Shown here: positions 34,106 through 46,700 of the stretch, one piece after another
How the letters are laid out: every line of letters begins with the position of its first letter
Position numbering within the stretch: the first letter of the stretch is position 1
NCBI RefSeq assembly: GCF_024139115.2
Contig: NC_085140.1
Coordinates: 463,233,506-463,297,505, forward strand
Source of the DNA: Armigeres subalbatus
Lineage: Eukaryota; Arthropoda; Insecta; Diptera; Culicidae
DNA length: 64,000 nt
Direction of reading: 5' to 3'
Translations under genes and position numbers: made by a program
The notes under the pieces: model-generated
Seen by the model: the letters and a program-made list of their open reading frames with translations, nothing else
Database searches by the model: none
Told to the model about the DNA's origin: nothing

Positions 34106-37100
34106 TGGCTGGCTCACCTCCGGACAGTTTTTGTCTCTTACACCCCTTTGAGCTTGACCCCCTCAAATGTGGTTTTCAACACTACGCTTATTCTGTACCT
34201 CGTATCTCAGAATGATGTGAGTTCCGGAAGATCCTTGAAAATAATTTTTCGAATCATGTTGTAAATCAGAAAACATTTCAATGCTGCTTAAAAGAACTGT
34301 CATGCTACCAGTATCTATTCATGGACGAGTGTTCAAATAATGCAAGCGATGAATAGCAAGGCTTAAATAAAACGGGATGATGTCACGCTTCCCCCAATTA
34401 GATTACTGATAATTCTCACTTGCTTCATACGGAGGGTTGATGCTCCCTACCGCCAGCGAGGCGCAAAACTCATAACACCCGTGCCAAAACAAGTGCATCG
34501 AATAGTCTTACAACTGCCGGAGGAAGCATTACAGAGAACGGGTGTACAATTTCACAGTCAATAGACCTATTATGCGCCTCCGACCGTTTCATTCAATCGT
34601 ACAAAGGGATTTGAATAATCTCCACAGTTATTAATGGAAAATTTCATTTTGCATATATTTGTTTTGAATCAGATTTTTATCTTCAAAAGCTAATGGAGAA
34701 GCATATTCGGCTGTCTGATGATAAATTGAATCACAAGAAGGGTGTTATAGGATTTAACGATTATTCACACTTTGTAATTCATTGCGCTCTTCTACATTAG
34801 ATACGTTCAGCGGATTGCAGCCAAGATTCCGAAGAAGATTAAACCTCAGTATTCTAATTTCACACCCACCATTTGACGGAAGTTCATCAAACTAATCCAA
34901 ATAAAATTATGAAAAGGAAAATTACTGCTGTCGCTGAGCCATGGCCTGACCGCAGGAAGTTTTCTTTGCTTTTGAAGTCTACTTTTTTTCCTTTCCCACC
35001 CGGGGCAATCTTATATTTGTAGGATTTTTAGCTCAACCGTAACCGCCCCAAATTGGAGCTTCTGACTATGATTGAAGCAAAGTACGGTAAAGATGAAAAA
35101 TGTTCAATCCCCGCTCCGTCGTGTGGAAAATTGAGGAGTGTCGGAAAATGGTTTCGGTGGCGTCTCGCTAGGGGAAACTTTTGCGAAGATGCTAATTTTC
35201 CATTACGAAACATAAATCATGAAGTGCTACGAGGGGACTTGACGCAGGAAAATTGCCCATCGGGACAACAGGCAATGATTGAAAGAAACATAAAGCCACT
35301 TGTAAATTTGTGTAAAACAATGAATATTACAATGTTTCTTTTTTTGAGTCAAGTTGAAATGGCAATATTAGGAACGGCTTTTCTCTGGTCATCGTATTGA
35401 GAAATTAAATTAATGTTTGGAAAATGCACTCTATCTTGACATTATCTTCAAGTCTCTGAAAAAGCATTTAAAGTAACACCCTCTATGTAAGACAGCATTT
35501 ATATAAAAGAAAAAAGTATCCGTAATATTTATCATTCGGACTGTTGGAAATTGAAACTAAATAAAAACCACAGAATGTTTTTCTTGGTCCTTTCATTTTC
35601 CTTTTATCCCTTGTAATGCCATTTTCCATTGCTCACACATACATTTCCTTATGTACACAAACTTTTTCAACATGAGTTAAATGTTTTTCATTTCTCTGCC
35701 TTGGAATGGACCATTGTCGAATTTCCACAGCATCACTGTTCATCAAAACTCCAACGGCGATAGACATCCCCGTCTTGGGTCTGAAAGTTGAGTGAATCTT
35801 AATTTTTTCTCGAATGTCTACTCATCACTACTCATCATTTTTGAAGTGTAGCAACAAAAAGTTTGTAAAAGTATACTTTTATCAGCTATCGGGGAAGGAA
35901 GTACTGAATAAAATCGATTTGTTTTTTCATTAGTTCGATTGTTTTAATTTTAGCACAAGGATACAATAAATAGAGCTATGTTCATAATTGGTGTGATTAT
36001 TAACTGCGAGATTTCGAGCTCTTTATTAACAAATAACATTAACAATTAGTATATGAAACATTCTACTTTTGATTCTTTTTCTAAGAGAGGTAGTAACTAC
36101 AACGTGAATCAATATAGCATATAACATTAGGAGCCTACATTTTGACTAGGCAGAGTATTAAATAGTATAATTGCTGATGATGGTGATTACGCATTATCAA
36201 AGTCTGATATATAATTCCTCATCCATCACGTGAGTGGTGGTAGTCGGGATGACTGCTACTCGTTTAAATCAACCGTATCATTAACTTTTCTACCTGGATG
36301 TTAACCACCAGGGAGGAAAAAGGATATCCGTTTTGCCAAAGTCATCTCAACCGAGCAGTGGAAATTAGGATTTTTGATTAAATTTTCCCTTCGCATGCAT
36401 AATTTACGGTGCCCTTGGAAAGTACTTGATACAATTTTCTTGAAACTCATTCCACAAATTGCCGAGAAATTAAGCTGCTGGTGTAGAAGAGAGCCGAAGG
36501 TTTAGTATATCCACAATAAATGGGAAAAGGCAAAACTTCCTTGCATCGTTATTATACAGAGGCAATCAACCGTCAAAAGGTTCAGCAGGTACCAAGATGA
36601 TTCTTCAATGACCGTTTCGGCTAGATACGACTTTCAGTATTCATAGCGATGTCATTCTGATGGACAATTTAGTGTCTCAACTCAATAAATACACAACCTA
36701 AAACATTGCGCGATGTTTCTTTTTAAATTTTTACAATTTTATATAACGAGTACACAAACAAATAGTATAATACGCAGTGTGTTTTTATCAAATCGATAAA
36801 AGAGAGTAAGGCTAGCGAGGGTTACCGAGAAGAGCCAATATAGCGGAAAAAAAATTAAATAGCGAGGGTAATGTTTATTCGATACTTAACGATTTATCGT
36901 TTTATTTCCCATGTCATATGGTATAATTATGGACCCCCAGGAAGTCTACTATAGGGCGAATTCAGTCAGACTTTAAAATGTTAATTTGAACAAATAACGT
37001 CGTGTATTTGAAAGTTTCATGTATGTATCGCGAAGAGGAGAAGCAGAACCTAATACTAGATATTACGCGAATTTAATATGTCGAAAATATCCATTCCTTA

Positions 37101-37205
37101 TGACAGGAAAAGCAGATTTACGCCACTAAAGGGTCCATTATAGGCATTTTACCCTATATTAGTATCATGTCATTTAAGCATCATGCTTTCCGAGCTGTGT
37201 GTGCG
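34106..37205. other. non-coding stretch, nothing recognised
   Basis: AT-rich. The longest open frame (35053-35400, plus) has no recognisable domain. No repeat ends seen. Confidence 0.5.
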
Positions 37206-37899
37206 TATGTGTTTTTTTTTTCTTCTCAAGCAATGGAGGGGGAATCTGCTCAACAGACATCCTGGGTTGACCAGGAAGTGCGGGGATAGGGATCACCTCC
37301 AACAGCAAACGAGGGAGGCAGGACTAAATCCCCGACCCGCTAAACCGTTTCCATTGCCGCCAAACCCATAGTCCCTTCGGTAAAACCAGAAAATAATGCT
37401 TCAAAGGAGGGCCAGTGCACAACGCACCCTCGAGGTTAACTGCGTGTCCTTGCAGCACCGAACATCGTAACTCGCTTTTTTAGAAGAACACCATGGTATC
37501 GTGCCAGCGCATTGCCGGCTTTCCAGGTGGCCTTACCACGTCCTATGTCCTCGGAAGGTGGGAAGGGACGACTTCGCGCCTGCTTCCCTCTGCACAACTG
37601 GTATCAAGAATGATGATGCCGCGTGCACCACAAATTGACCACTCTGCGATAGGGTCTATTCGCCAGCACACAGAGGGACTTACCGACGCGGTGCCTACGC
37701 CTGCCCCAGCCTTGACGAGGCCCCCTTTCCGCCCTCGGGCTCGGAACCCGCCCGGTTGACCGACGCCGCGAAAGCGACGATACCATGTTGTTCTTCGCGC
37801 GGCCACTTGTTCGATAAAAAGATCGAGTTCGACCACAGAGCATGCCACTGGTATGACCCATGAAGCCGACTCCGATCCCTTGGAACACCTCTTTGCGCC

Positions 37900-38140
37900 T
37901 GAACTAGCCATCTTCTGTGTAGCTCCGAGACGATTTAGGCGATAGCCGATAAAACGGCGTTCCAGCCAACTTCATCTTTACACATCCTCCGAACTAGGTT
38001 GTCCGGGGTAGTGTCCAGACCACATGTGGCAAGCATGTGGTCACGCATTGCGCGAAAACGTGGGCACACGAACAACACGTGTTCTGCCGTTTCCTCTAAA
38101 CCTGCGCACACCAAACACTCGGGCTAGGCCGAGCAAGCCA
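37900..38140 (-). pseudogene. ORF2 C-terminal tail of the non-LTR element
   Basis: A minus-strand frame begins within a few bases of the ORF1 stop and contains 'PECLVCAGLEETAEHVLF' followed by 'VCPRFRAMRDHML', the C-terminal cysteine/histidine motif typical of ORF2 proteins of the R1/Jockey group. It continues through 'AIAQIVSELHRRW'. Endonuclease and polymerase motifs are absent, showing an internal deletion of several kilobases. Confidence 0.75.
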
Positions 38141-38146
38141 GCTGCG

Positions 38147-39384
38147 TTACCTGCACTGTGATTTTACAGCACGCTTAAACGCCAGGCACTTCGAACCCCC
38201 CATGGGGTGCTTGCTGTTCACAGCTTTGCTGGAACAAATCAAACAATTGGGAGGGTTCGTGCAGCATTGTGCCTTATGTCCCTCCAATCCGCAGCGTCGG
38301 CAGAGCTTGCTTCCGTCCCATTGCTTGTGCCCCGGTTCAAGGCACTTGAGGCAAACTTCGAGTTGCTCGTATATGCCCACAGGGCACATCGACCATCCCA
38401 CCTTGACGCTCCCTAACTTGACTACCTTAGAGGCGTCCGCTGCAGATAGCCGAACCAATGCTGCCGGACCTTTCCGTAGCCGAACGGCTGCGGTGGGCGT
38501 CTCCACTTTACACTGTCGCCGCAGTGCCGTGACGAGCTCTTCGACTTCGATGATCTCGTCCAGGTCTTTAACCCATAGATTCACCTCCGTCGTGAGTGCC
38601 CGCACCTTGACCGTCTGGCCTAGGACTTCCTCCGCCAACTTCTTGTAGGCGGCACCCTTTTGCGAGACGCCCCGCTTCAGCTCGAAGATCATCTCACCGT
38701 ACGGGTATGTTTTATTCGACGTACGTCGACGCCGAGTTCACCGAGCTTGACGTCACTCCTCATCGCCTTCAAGACGTCCGAGTACTTAGGCTCGTCCGTC
38801 TTGATGACTAGGGCATCGCCCGTGGAGCGATTGACGCCTATCCTAGTCTTCTTGCTACTCTCATTCGCCTGGGCCTTCTTTTCGGCCCTTGACGTCGTCG
38901 GTTTCCGGCAGGAGCTCTCAGCCTGCCGTAGCCCCTTACCACCGTCTTTCCTGGGTGGTTTCCTGACCGCATTCTCCAGCTTGGCATCCAACATAGACTT
39001 TCGAAGTTTCAGCAAGCTCCCCTTGAGGTCTTTACTGATATTATGCTTCATTGACGCAAAGTCGATAATGGCGTCCAGCTGTTCCGTCGCCACCTCGAAG
39101 CCCGGAAGCCCATCGCGTTTGCGGTTCATCGCCCTCACAAGCAATGAGCCGTCCATAATCTCTACCGGCGTAGCCGGGTAGAATGTTAAGTGGCCTTCGC
39201 TGGCGCTGCGCACCGAGCTGCGGACTATTGCCTCTGGCCTCCTAAGCGGAGACCTGGACAACCCACCTCTTGCGAAGGGGTTGTCGCCAACACTACTACC
39301 ACTAATTGAAGAATTGACTTGGTTTTCCATTTTGATCCCACGAGTTGCTCGGGAAAAGAGGTCCACCACGCCAGAGCCCAGCAT
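38147..39384 (-). pseudogene. non-LTR ORF1 (gag-like, zinc knuckles), one frameshift
   Basis: Starts with the ATG at 39384 and reads to about 38690. There a GG where GGG would keep the frame moves the rest one frame over; the second part runs to a stop at 38147. The N-terminal half is basic and low in complexity. The C-terminal half has a conserved-looking 'VGWSMCPVGIYEQLEVCLKC' segment and CCHC knuckles ('CLKCLEPGH', 'CRRCGLEGHKAQC', 'CTNPPNCLIC'). The first knuckle appears to lack its last cysteine ('GHKQWDGSKLC'), suggesting a small deletion. ORF1 of this type binds RNA in the transposition particle. Confidence 0.8.
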
Positions 39385-39639
39385 GACGCGGTAAGGGACA
39401 ATTACTGTGGATGGCGCCCAGGTACCCCACAGGCTCCGTTAAAGGCCTAGCTAATTATTTCCTTGGGATTAAGGACTAGGGACGATGGTCCCCTTGGTCG
39501 CACCCCCTCACTCTAGCTGATGTCAGAAGTACAACAGTGCCCAGGCTGCACTACCAGTATAAAACCCTTAGCCCTAAGTAAAAAACCCTTGAGGAAGTGA
39601 ATTCAGTCAATACTTGGGTACTACCTCCAGTAGTAGCAA

Positions 39640-40080
39640 TTCATCCAATAATGTTGTAGTTATTCTTCCAGAATTTCTTTGGAAATTCCCCTAAAAATTT
39701 CTTTAGAAATTCCCCAGATAAATCTCTTTGAAATTATTCTGGTCTTTTCACAAGATATTCCTCTTTGAATTCCTCCTGAAATTTGCTCTAATGCGTTATA
39801 ACGTTAATTCCCATTGAAATATTTCCAGAAATTACCCAAAATTTTCAGCAGTTACTTCAATCAAACTCCAGAAGCTGGAGGACTTCTGCTATAAAAATTT
39901 TATAAAAAAAAAACCCGTTCAAGTGAATTCTCCGATGGACTTCCAAGCCTCAGGAGAATTCCCAAAAGAGTTGCGGATAAATATGTCAATCAAATTCCAA
40001 ATGAAATTCTGAAACAAAACTTCTATTGAAATTACATTAAAAAATCAAGAGCAATTCTATCAATTCCTGATGAACCAGTT
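39640..40080. repeat. degenerate 'gaaattcc' short-word repeat
   Basis: Many variants of 'tctttggaaattcccc', 'ttagaaattcccc' and 'attcctcctgaaattt' occur in loose succession. It is a low-complexity tract of a kind I associate with mosquito intergenic DNA. No coding signal. Confidence 0.65.
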
Positions 40081-41019
40081 CGGCCGAGCATATGTTATTT
40101 TGCTAAACACTATATGCTTAGCAAAATATCATACTGTATTAAACCTCTTACAAAGACATTTTCTTGGGATGTAGCTAGTAGAAATCAGTTACATCCTAGG
40201 TACTCGTGCGTAGGTCAGATTCTGATGATTTTGTTTTTTCGATGAAATGTCATTCGAGCAAACGTCATTCAACAAAATGTTCCAAAGCATATTGAAGAAT
40301 AGCTGCAATATGGAAACTTATGTTAATTCCAAAAACATTCTTCATATCGGTATTTTGTTTGGATCCCTAATATATAAAATACAAAATTAAGAATCTGACA
40401 ATGACTCAAATATCTGCGCGATTCGAGATAAGGAGAGATCGAGGAATGGAAAGTAAATTAAAATGGATCGAAAAAAAACTCGTTGCTATGAAAAACGACT
40501 ACACAACAAATGTTATTTTTTGTCTTCGATGTGTTTGTTATTGCTCCAAGGTGGTCTACTAGCCTAGAAATTTTAATATATCGACATATGTAAAGAGAAT
40601 CCTGAACAAAATATGACCAGAAGACATCGAGATTGAGATATATCGAGACAGGAAGCAAAAATAGATAACTTCCAAATTAAAAACTACACTTAATTTAAGT
40701 TGAGAAAAGAAAAAACCTAGCCTTCTAAGCCTGTTTTTTAAATTTCAGTCCATATTTCGAATCAGTATCAACTTGAGAGTCCACACTTTTGTGTATGGTT
40801 TTCGATACTTTTGTGTATGGTTTTTTGGTGAAACTGATTAGGCTGATACGTAAAACGCTTGATGGCTCAAAATCAAGTATTCTGTTTGCAAACGAAGTGG
40901 CCTTTACGGACATGACGCGAAAAGTGCTACGTATAATACTTCTTAGCACAGACACATGAATCACGTTAAAAAAGATTTAAAAAAAAGGCACATGAATCAC
41001 GAGCTGCATCATGTGCACA
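40081..41019. other. non-coding stretch with one small hairpin
   Basis: A hairpin 'attttgctaa'/'ttagcaaaat' lies near 40110-40140. 'cttttgtgtatggtttt' is directly repeated near 40785-40825. Nothing else recognised. Confidence 0.45.
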
Positions 41020-41215
41020 AAGAAAAAATATTGTGAATCATTCCAAGTACGTAAACTTCAGTGGGCTGGTCACTTAGTGCGAATGACGGAAGAAAGAATA
41101 TTCAACAAAGAACCGGATAAAGACCGGCGACTTCATGGAAGGAACTAAACGATCCTGAACGTTTGGGGAGACTGGAGGAACATCGCCCAAGACTGACGCA
41201 TATTTGCAACATTCG
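41020..41215 (+). pseudogene. RTE-type LINE C-terminal fragment
   Basis: The frame through 'RKLQWAGHLVRMTEERIFNK' followed by 'DKDRRLHG' matches the 'RLRWAGHVxRM' hallmark near the end of RTE-like LINE proteins. A shift then leads to 'ILNVWGDWRNIAQD'. It is short and broken, with no upstream polymerase. Confidence 0.65.
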
Positions 41216-41433
41216 AAATCTAAACGATTTTCTTAAAATTCTGAAAAAATCAGAAAAACTGTTTTGCAGTTGAAATCCTTGGTAGCGAAATTCGCATTAC
41301 ATGATAATTCAGTGGACATTAATTACATTAACCCTCTAAAGCCCAAAACCGCCTTTGGACGGGGTGTTTTGATTTATTTGGTTTTTAATTTCAATTCTTC
41401 AGATTTCTTTTGTTTTTGATCGTTAATATAAAC

Positions 41434-42071
41434 TGTCAACACCACTGGGTAATATCGAGGGGTGAGTGAGAGTTGTCAGAAGTGACAGGCTATTTGTCAG
41501 ATATGTGTCAGGCGAGAAAGAACATGAAGATAAAAAAAATGTAAAACAATAACAAATTAAAAGTTGAAATTAAAACGTGGATTTATTAAAGTTAAAATTA
41601 ATCATTCTTGCTGTAGCTGTAAATTTAAAAGGAAATTATTGAAATTTAAACGTATGAACCTGTAAGTAAAGAAAAGTTATTCAAATCCAAAATTTAAAAG
41701 AAATAGTTAACGTACTTACCTTTGTTGTTGAACAGATTGATCGCACGTATGAAGTTATTGGAAATAAGCGGAATATTTCGAAATCAATATTTGAAAAATT
41801 AAAATAATATAAAACCGGATTATATTGTGTAAAACGTAAGTAAAGAGATACAGTTAGTTGATTAAATCTAACAGAGAAATTTAGTACTACATATTAGGAG
41901 GAAAAGCAAATCAGGATTGAAGGAGGGTGCACGAGGAATAAAAAAGAAACTACTTTGTAAGTATCAAATGAACTGCAAATTGTATCTAAAAATAATGAAA
42001 TACAAACTATTTTAGTTGAGCTAACCAAAAATAATCAGGTTTGCTACAAATTGGTTCTTCAATTACGAACA
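41434..42071 (+). repeat. 5' LTR of BEL element
   Basis: Begins 'tgtcaacaccactgggtaat' and ends 'cttcaattacgaaca'. It is 638 bases, five longer than the 3' copy because of small indels. Gag's ATG follows only 11 bases later and no TGG-type primer site is visible between. Confidence 0.9.
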
Positions 42072-42082
42072 AACTCAAAAGT

Positions 42083-43643
42083 ATGAGTCAGTCGGATATA
42101 ACCTCAAATCTCTCCGAGGATCATGAGGAGCTGGACCTCACAATGACTCCTTGTTCGCCCTGTAACCAGACATCAACAATAAACAAAGCTATGATCGGTT
42201 GCGATGCGTGTAACCGATGGTTTCACTATCGATGTGGGAGCTACGGAAGCCGTAAAAAGGGAGAAGCGTTGGTTTGTCCGGAGCCCGTTTGTCAAGAAGC
42301 GGCTAAAAACAGAAAAAGTCCGGTGGTAAGAAGAATCCTGCCCGAACCATCGAGAAATCAAATCAAGTGCAGATAACCCAGGAACAAAAGATTAAGACCA
42401 TGGAAGAGGAATATGCGAAGCAAATGGAAGAGATTGAGAACGAAAGATTGCTCCGGGAGAAGGAAATGGAGTTACAGCGAGTGCTAAAGGAGAAAAGGAT
42501 GCAGATAGAAAAGGATTTACGAGAGAAGGAATTGGTTCAGGAGAAGCTTTTACATGACCGGGCTCTGAAGGCCAAAATAAAGCATTTCTAGAATATGAAG
42601 ACGATGCGACTGTCATATCAAAAATGCATGGACGGCCTTGATCAAGAGATGCTCAATATGAAGAAACATAGGGAATTGATAGAGGTATCTCAACCCTGTC
42701 CTTCCGCCATGAAGCAAATTTCCGCCAGAAAGCTTGAGCCAGCAGACGATAAGCTATTGCGACAGAAGATGGTGTCAACACGTATGCCAGAGAAAATGCG
42801 CAGAGTATCAGACCATTCAAGTGATGATGACGACCAAGAGGAAGACTACAGTAGTGACGGAGAACGCGATGGTGACAACGGAGAATTTGTTTCGTACGGG
42901 CTGGGGCAACCCCATGTAGGTCCCACTAGAAATCAGCTAGCGGCACGGAGTGGCGTTGCCGGTGTTTACAGGTAACCCAGAGGATTGGCCACTTTTCTAT
43001 GGGTCATACGTAGCATCGAACGAAGTATGCGGCTTCAACGGTGTAGAAAATCTTGTGAGACTTCAAGAAAGTTTAAGAGGGCCGGCTCTCGACAGCGTTC
43101 GAGGACAATTGATACTTCCCAAATCTGTGCCTAAAGTGATGAACAAACTCCGGCAACTATACGGTCGTCCTGAGCTTATTCTCCAAAGTCATTTTGGAGC
43201 GGATCCGGAAGTTAGAGCCACCAAGATCAGACAAGCTAGCGTCATTTGTTCCTTTCGGGAATGCCATAGAGCAACTATGTGAGCATCTCGAGGCGGCCGA
43301 TCTACACCAACACATGATGAATCCAATCCTTATACAAGACCTGGTCGACAAACTTCCGGCCAGTGACAAGCGGGAGTGGGTTCGATTTAAGAGGAAAGAA
43401 AAGGAGGTAACACTGAGAACTTTCACCGATTTCGTCGTTGGGATTGTCGATGAAGCTTGTGAAGCAAATGTTTGCTTGGAGTCGAAGCAGGATATGAAAA
43501 CACCGCGAGCCGTCCGCGTCAACAGCGGGGGTAACCAAAGCAATTGGAAAGGTAAACCGGGGCAGAGATGCGTATTCATGAATCACGATGCTGTTAATAG
43601 TGCTTCTAAGGACCTGACCGGAAGAACCAGAATGAAGGCATGA
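42083..43643 (+). pseudogene. BEL gag with N-terminal PHD-like zinc finger, frame-broken
   Basis: The ATG at 42083 opens a frame with a C-x2-C, C-x2-C, H-x2-C, C-x4-C cluster ('CSPC', 'CDACNRWFHYRC', 'CPEPVC'), like a PHD finger. A frame change near 42325 leads into a long charged coiled coil ('EEEYAKQMEEIENERLLREK' onward), a stop at about 42591, an acidic stretch ('SSDDDDQEEDYSSD'), then the classical BEL gag segment starting 'LPVFTGNPEDWPLF' near 42955. Another shift near 43185 leads to 'DKREWVRFKRKEKEVTLRTF' and the gag end near 43643. At least three interruptions are present. Confidence 0.8.
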
Positions 43644-43732
43644 AAAGCGACAGACCATCGATTGAGATTTTGTGAAGATTTCCGTAGATTGGCTTTTGCT
43701 GATCGACTAGATGGCAGTTATGTAACATTTGT

Positions 43733-46700
43733 TTGAACGAGCATGGAAACGCTGCCTGCAAGTTTAAGATTCGTTGTGACGTCGGTGGCTGTCAGCAATG
43801 GCATAACCCGCTACTTCATCCGACAGAAGGTGTCGTTGGAACAAGTGTGCACATCCAAACAGCAAGCGCGATTATCTTCAGAATTATCCCAGTGCAATTA
43901 TTTTGCGGAGGTAAAACGGTTACAACTTTAGCTTTCCTAGACGAGGGTGCGTCGGTAACGATGATCGAAAATAATCTGGCGGACCACTTAGGTCTTGTAG
44001 GAGTTCCTGAGCGATTGACAATTACCTGGACAGCCGATATTTCTCGAGAGGAAAAAGCCGCGAAACGGGTTAGCGTCTGGGCATCGGCAATTGGAGATGA
44101 GGAGCGGTTGTTGTTAAACTACGTGTATACAGTAGAAAGTTTGCGTCTCCCGATGCAATCACTAGATGCACGAGCAATGTCAAGGCAGTTCAAACACTTG
44201 CAAAATCTTCCAATAAGTTCGTATCAAAATGCTCGACCCGGAATGCTAATCGGACTCAACAACCTACACTCATTTGCACCATTAGAAGCGAAATTAGGCG
44301 GCGTCGGTGACCCAATTGCCGTTCGGTGCAAATTGGGATGGACGGTTTACGGCCCAAGAAGCGAAGTTATGTCTGTCCAAAGGAACGTTCTAGGGTTTCA
44401 CGATTGTGTTACGAACGAGAATCTACATGATCTGATAAGAACGCATTATGCCTTAGAAGAATCCGTAGTTGCAGTGAAGCGGGAGTCACGAGAGGATGAA
44501 AGGGCGCTTGAAATCATGCAACGCACAACGAAAAGGATCGGAAACCACTTCGAAACCGGCCTTCTTTGGAGAAATGATGATGTAAGCTTCCCCAACAGTT
44601 ACCCGATGGCAGCTAAAAGACTTATGCACCTAGAGCGGAAACTGGAGAAGGATCCGAAACTCTATGAGAATGTCCGTACGCAGATTACGGAATATCAACA
44701 AAAGGGTTATGCTCATTTGGCAACGGATAAAGAAATAACAAGTACCGACCCGTCTAAGGTATGGTATTTACCGCTCAACGTCGTCTTGAATCCCCGCAAA
44801 CCAGGTAAAATCCGTCTAGTATGGGATGCCGCGGCGACTGTTAACGGTGTTTCCCTAAACTCACACTTGATAACTAGGTTTCTAGAACATAAGGTAGCAT
44901 TCAGTGCAGATATCCGCGAAATGTACCACCAACTGCGAATCATCGAAGAGGACAAACAAGCACAGTGATTCGTATTTCGGATGAAAAAAGAAGATCCTAT
45001 CTCAATTTACGTCATGGATGTGGCCACCTTTGGGTCAACCTGTTTCCCATGTTCGGCACAATACATTAAGAACCAGAATGCGTTGGAACATGCCTGCGAC
45101 TACCCAGAAGCAGCCGATGCAATAATTAATCGACACTATGTTGATGATTGTTTTGACAGCGTTGACACCATCGATGAGGCGGTCCGGCGAGCGAAGGAAG
45201 TGAGGTACATTCATACAGAAGGAGGCTTTGAACTCAGAAATTGGGTCTCGAACTCCTCAGAAGTGCTTCGAGGGCTGGGAGAAGGGAAGACATTCCAACC
45301 GGTACACTTCGATGAAGTTAAAGAAAGTAGCAGTGAAAGAGTTCTAGGAATCATATGGAATCAAAATCACGATACCTTCTCGTTTTCATCGGAGCACCGT
45401 GAACACCTTCAAGAATATCTGAGAGGTTCCAAAAGGCCGACAAAGAGAATAGTCCTCAGCTGCGTCATGGGGTTCTTCGGGGGTTCTACTATCCATGGGA
45501 AAATGCTGGTACAGGATCTATGGCGCACGGGGTGCGCTTGGGACGATGCAGTGAACAATGAATGCTGGACTAAATGAAAGCGCTGGATTGATCTACTTCC
45601 GAAGATAGAAGCTATACGTATTCCGCGTTGTGTTGTTGGCAATGAACAGTGGGCATCGGTTCAATCAGCGGATCTGCATATTTTTACGGATGCTAGTGAG
45701 TACGCGTATGGCTGTGTTGGTTATCTGCGAGCGGTGATCAAGGGCAATGTCCGATGTTGCTTGTTAATGTCACGCTCAAAAGTGGCGCCACTTAAACGGC
45801 AATCGATCCCACGTTTGGAGTTAATGGCCGCTGTGTTAGGTGCACGAATGCTGCACACGATCTTGGACACTCATTTGATTTAATTCCAACGATATGTTCT
45901 GTGGACTGATTCACAAACCGTTCGTAGTTGGATTTTCTCCGATCAGCATAAATTGAAGCAATTCGTGGCCTTTCGTATCGGCGAAGTTTTGGAGCTAACG
46001 AAGCCTACCGATTGGCGTTGGGTGCCTTCCAAATTGAATGGCGCAGATATATTGACAAAGTGGGGGAGAGGTCCACCAACGGAAAGCGAAGGCGAATGGT
46101 TCACCGGATCCAAATTTCTGTTCGACCCAGAAGAACGTTGGCCCGTTCAAGCAGTTTTGTCTGAGGAAACAAGTGAAGAGGCTCGAGCCGTCGTGCTACA
46201 CCACCGAAAGACATGTTTGGAAAAGGTTATCGACAGTGGAAGATTTTCTCGCTGGACACGGCTGCTTCGAAGTATGACATCGGTATTGCGTTTCATAGAC
46301 AACTGTAGACGGAAGAATATCGGCCAACCGATGTTAACATCTAAGGCTACTGCTAATCAGGCACTAATGATAAAATCAAACGGACTGACGGTGTGCCAAC
46401 CACTTCAACAAGAAGAACTTTCGAGGGCAGAAAATATACTGTGGAAGCTCGCTCAGAGCCAGAGTTTTCCAGATGAAGCGGCCATACTGATGAAAACATG
46501 GAAAGTAAAAATCAGACACCAATCCGCATCGACAAATCTAGTGTTTTGTACAAATTGACGCCAATTTTAGACGAAAACGGTGTCATAAGAGTGGGTGGCA
46601 GAATGGAAGCCTCGACGTCCCTTCCATACGATGTGAAATATCCAATCATTCTATCAAGAACACATGACATTACGAAGAAGCTGATTCTTTATTACCATGA

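Larger units (their letters stand above)
37211..39560 (-). mobile_element. internally deleted non-LTR retrotransposon (R1/Jockey-group)
   Basis: On the minus strand the element runs from a 5' UTR-like region (39560-39385) through ORF1 to the last part of ORF2, then a 3' region ending at a T-run on the plus strand (about 37211-37220), equivalent to a poly(A) tail. The endonuclease and most of the reverse transcriptase are missing between ORF1 and the ORF2 tail. It is therefore a non-autonomous deletion derivative. Exact ends and target duplication were not established. Confidence 0.75.

Noticed and set aside
35053..35400. 115-codon plus-strand frame as a small gene
   Set aside because: No recognisable domain, no matched splice signals and an unremarkable setting; left unsupported.
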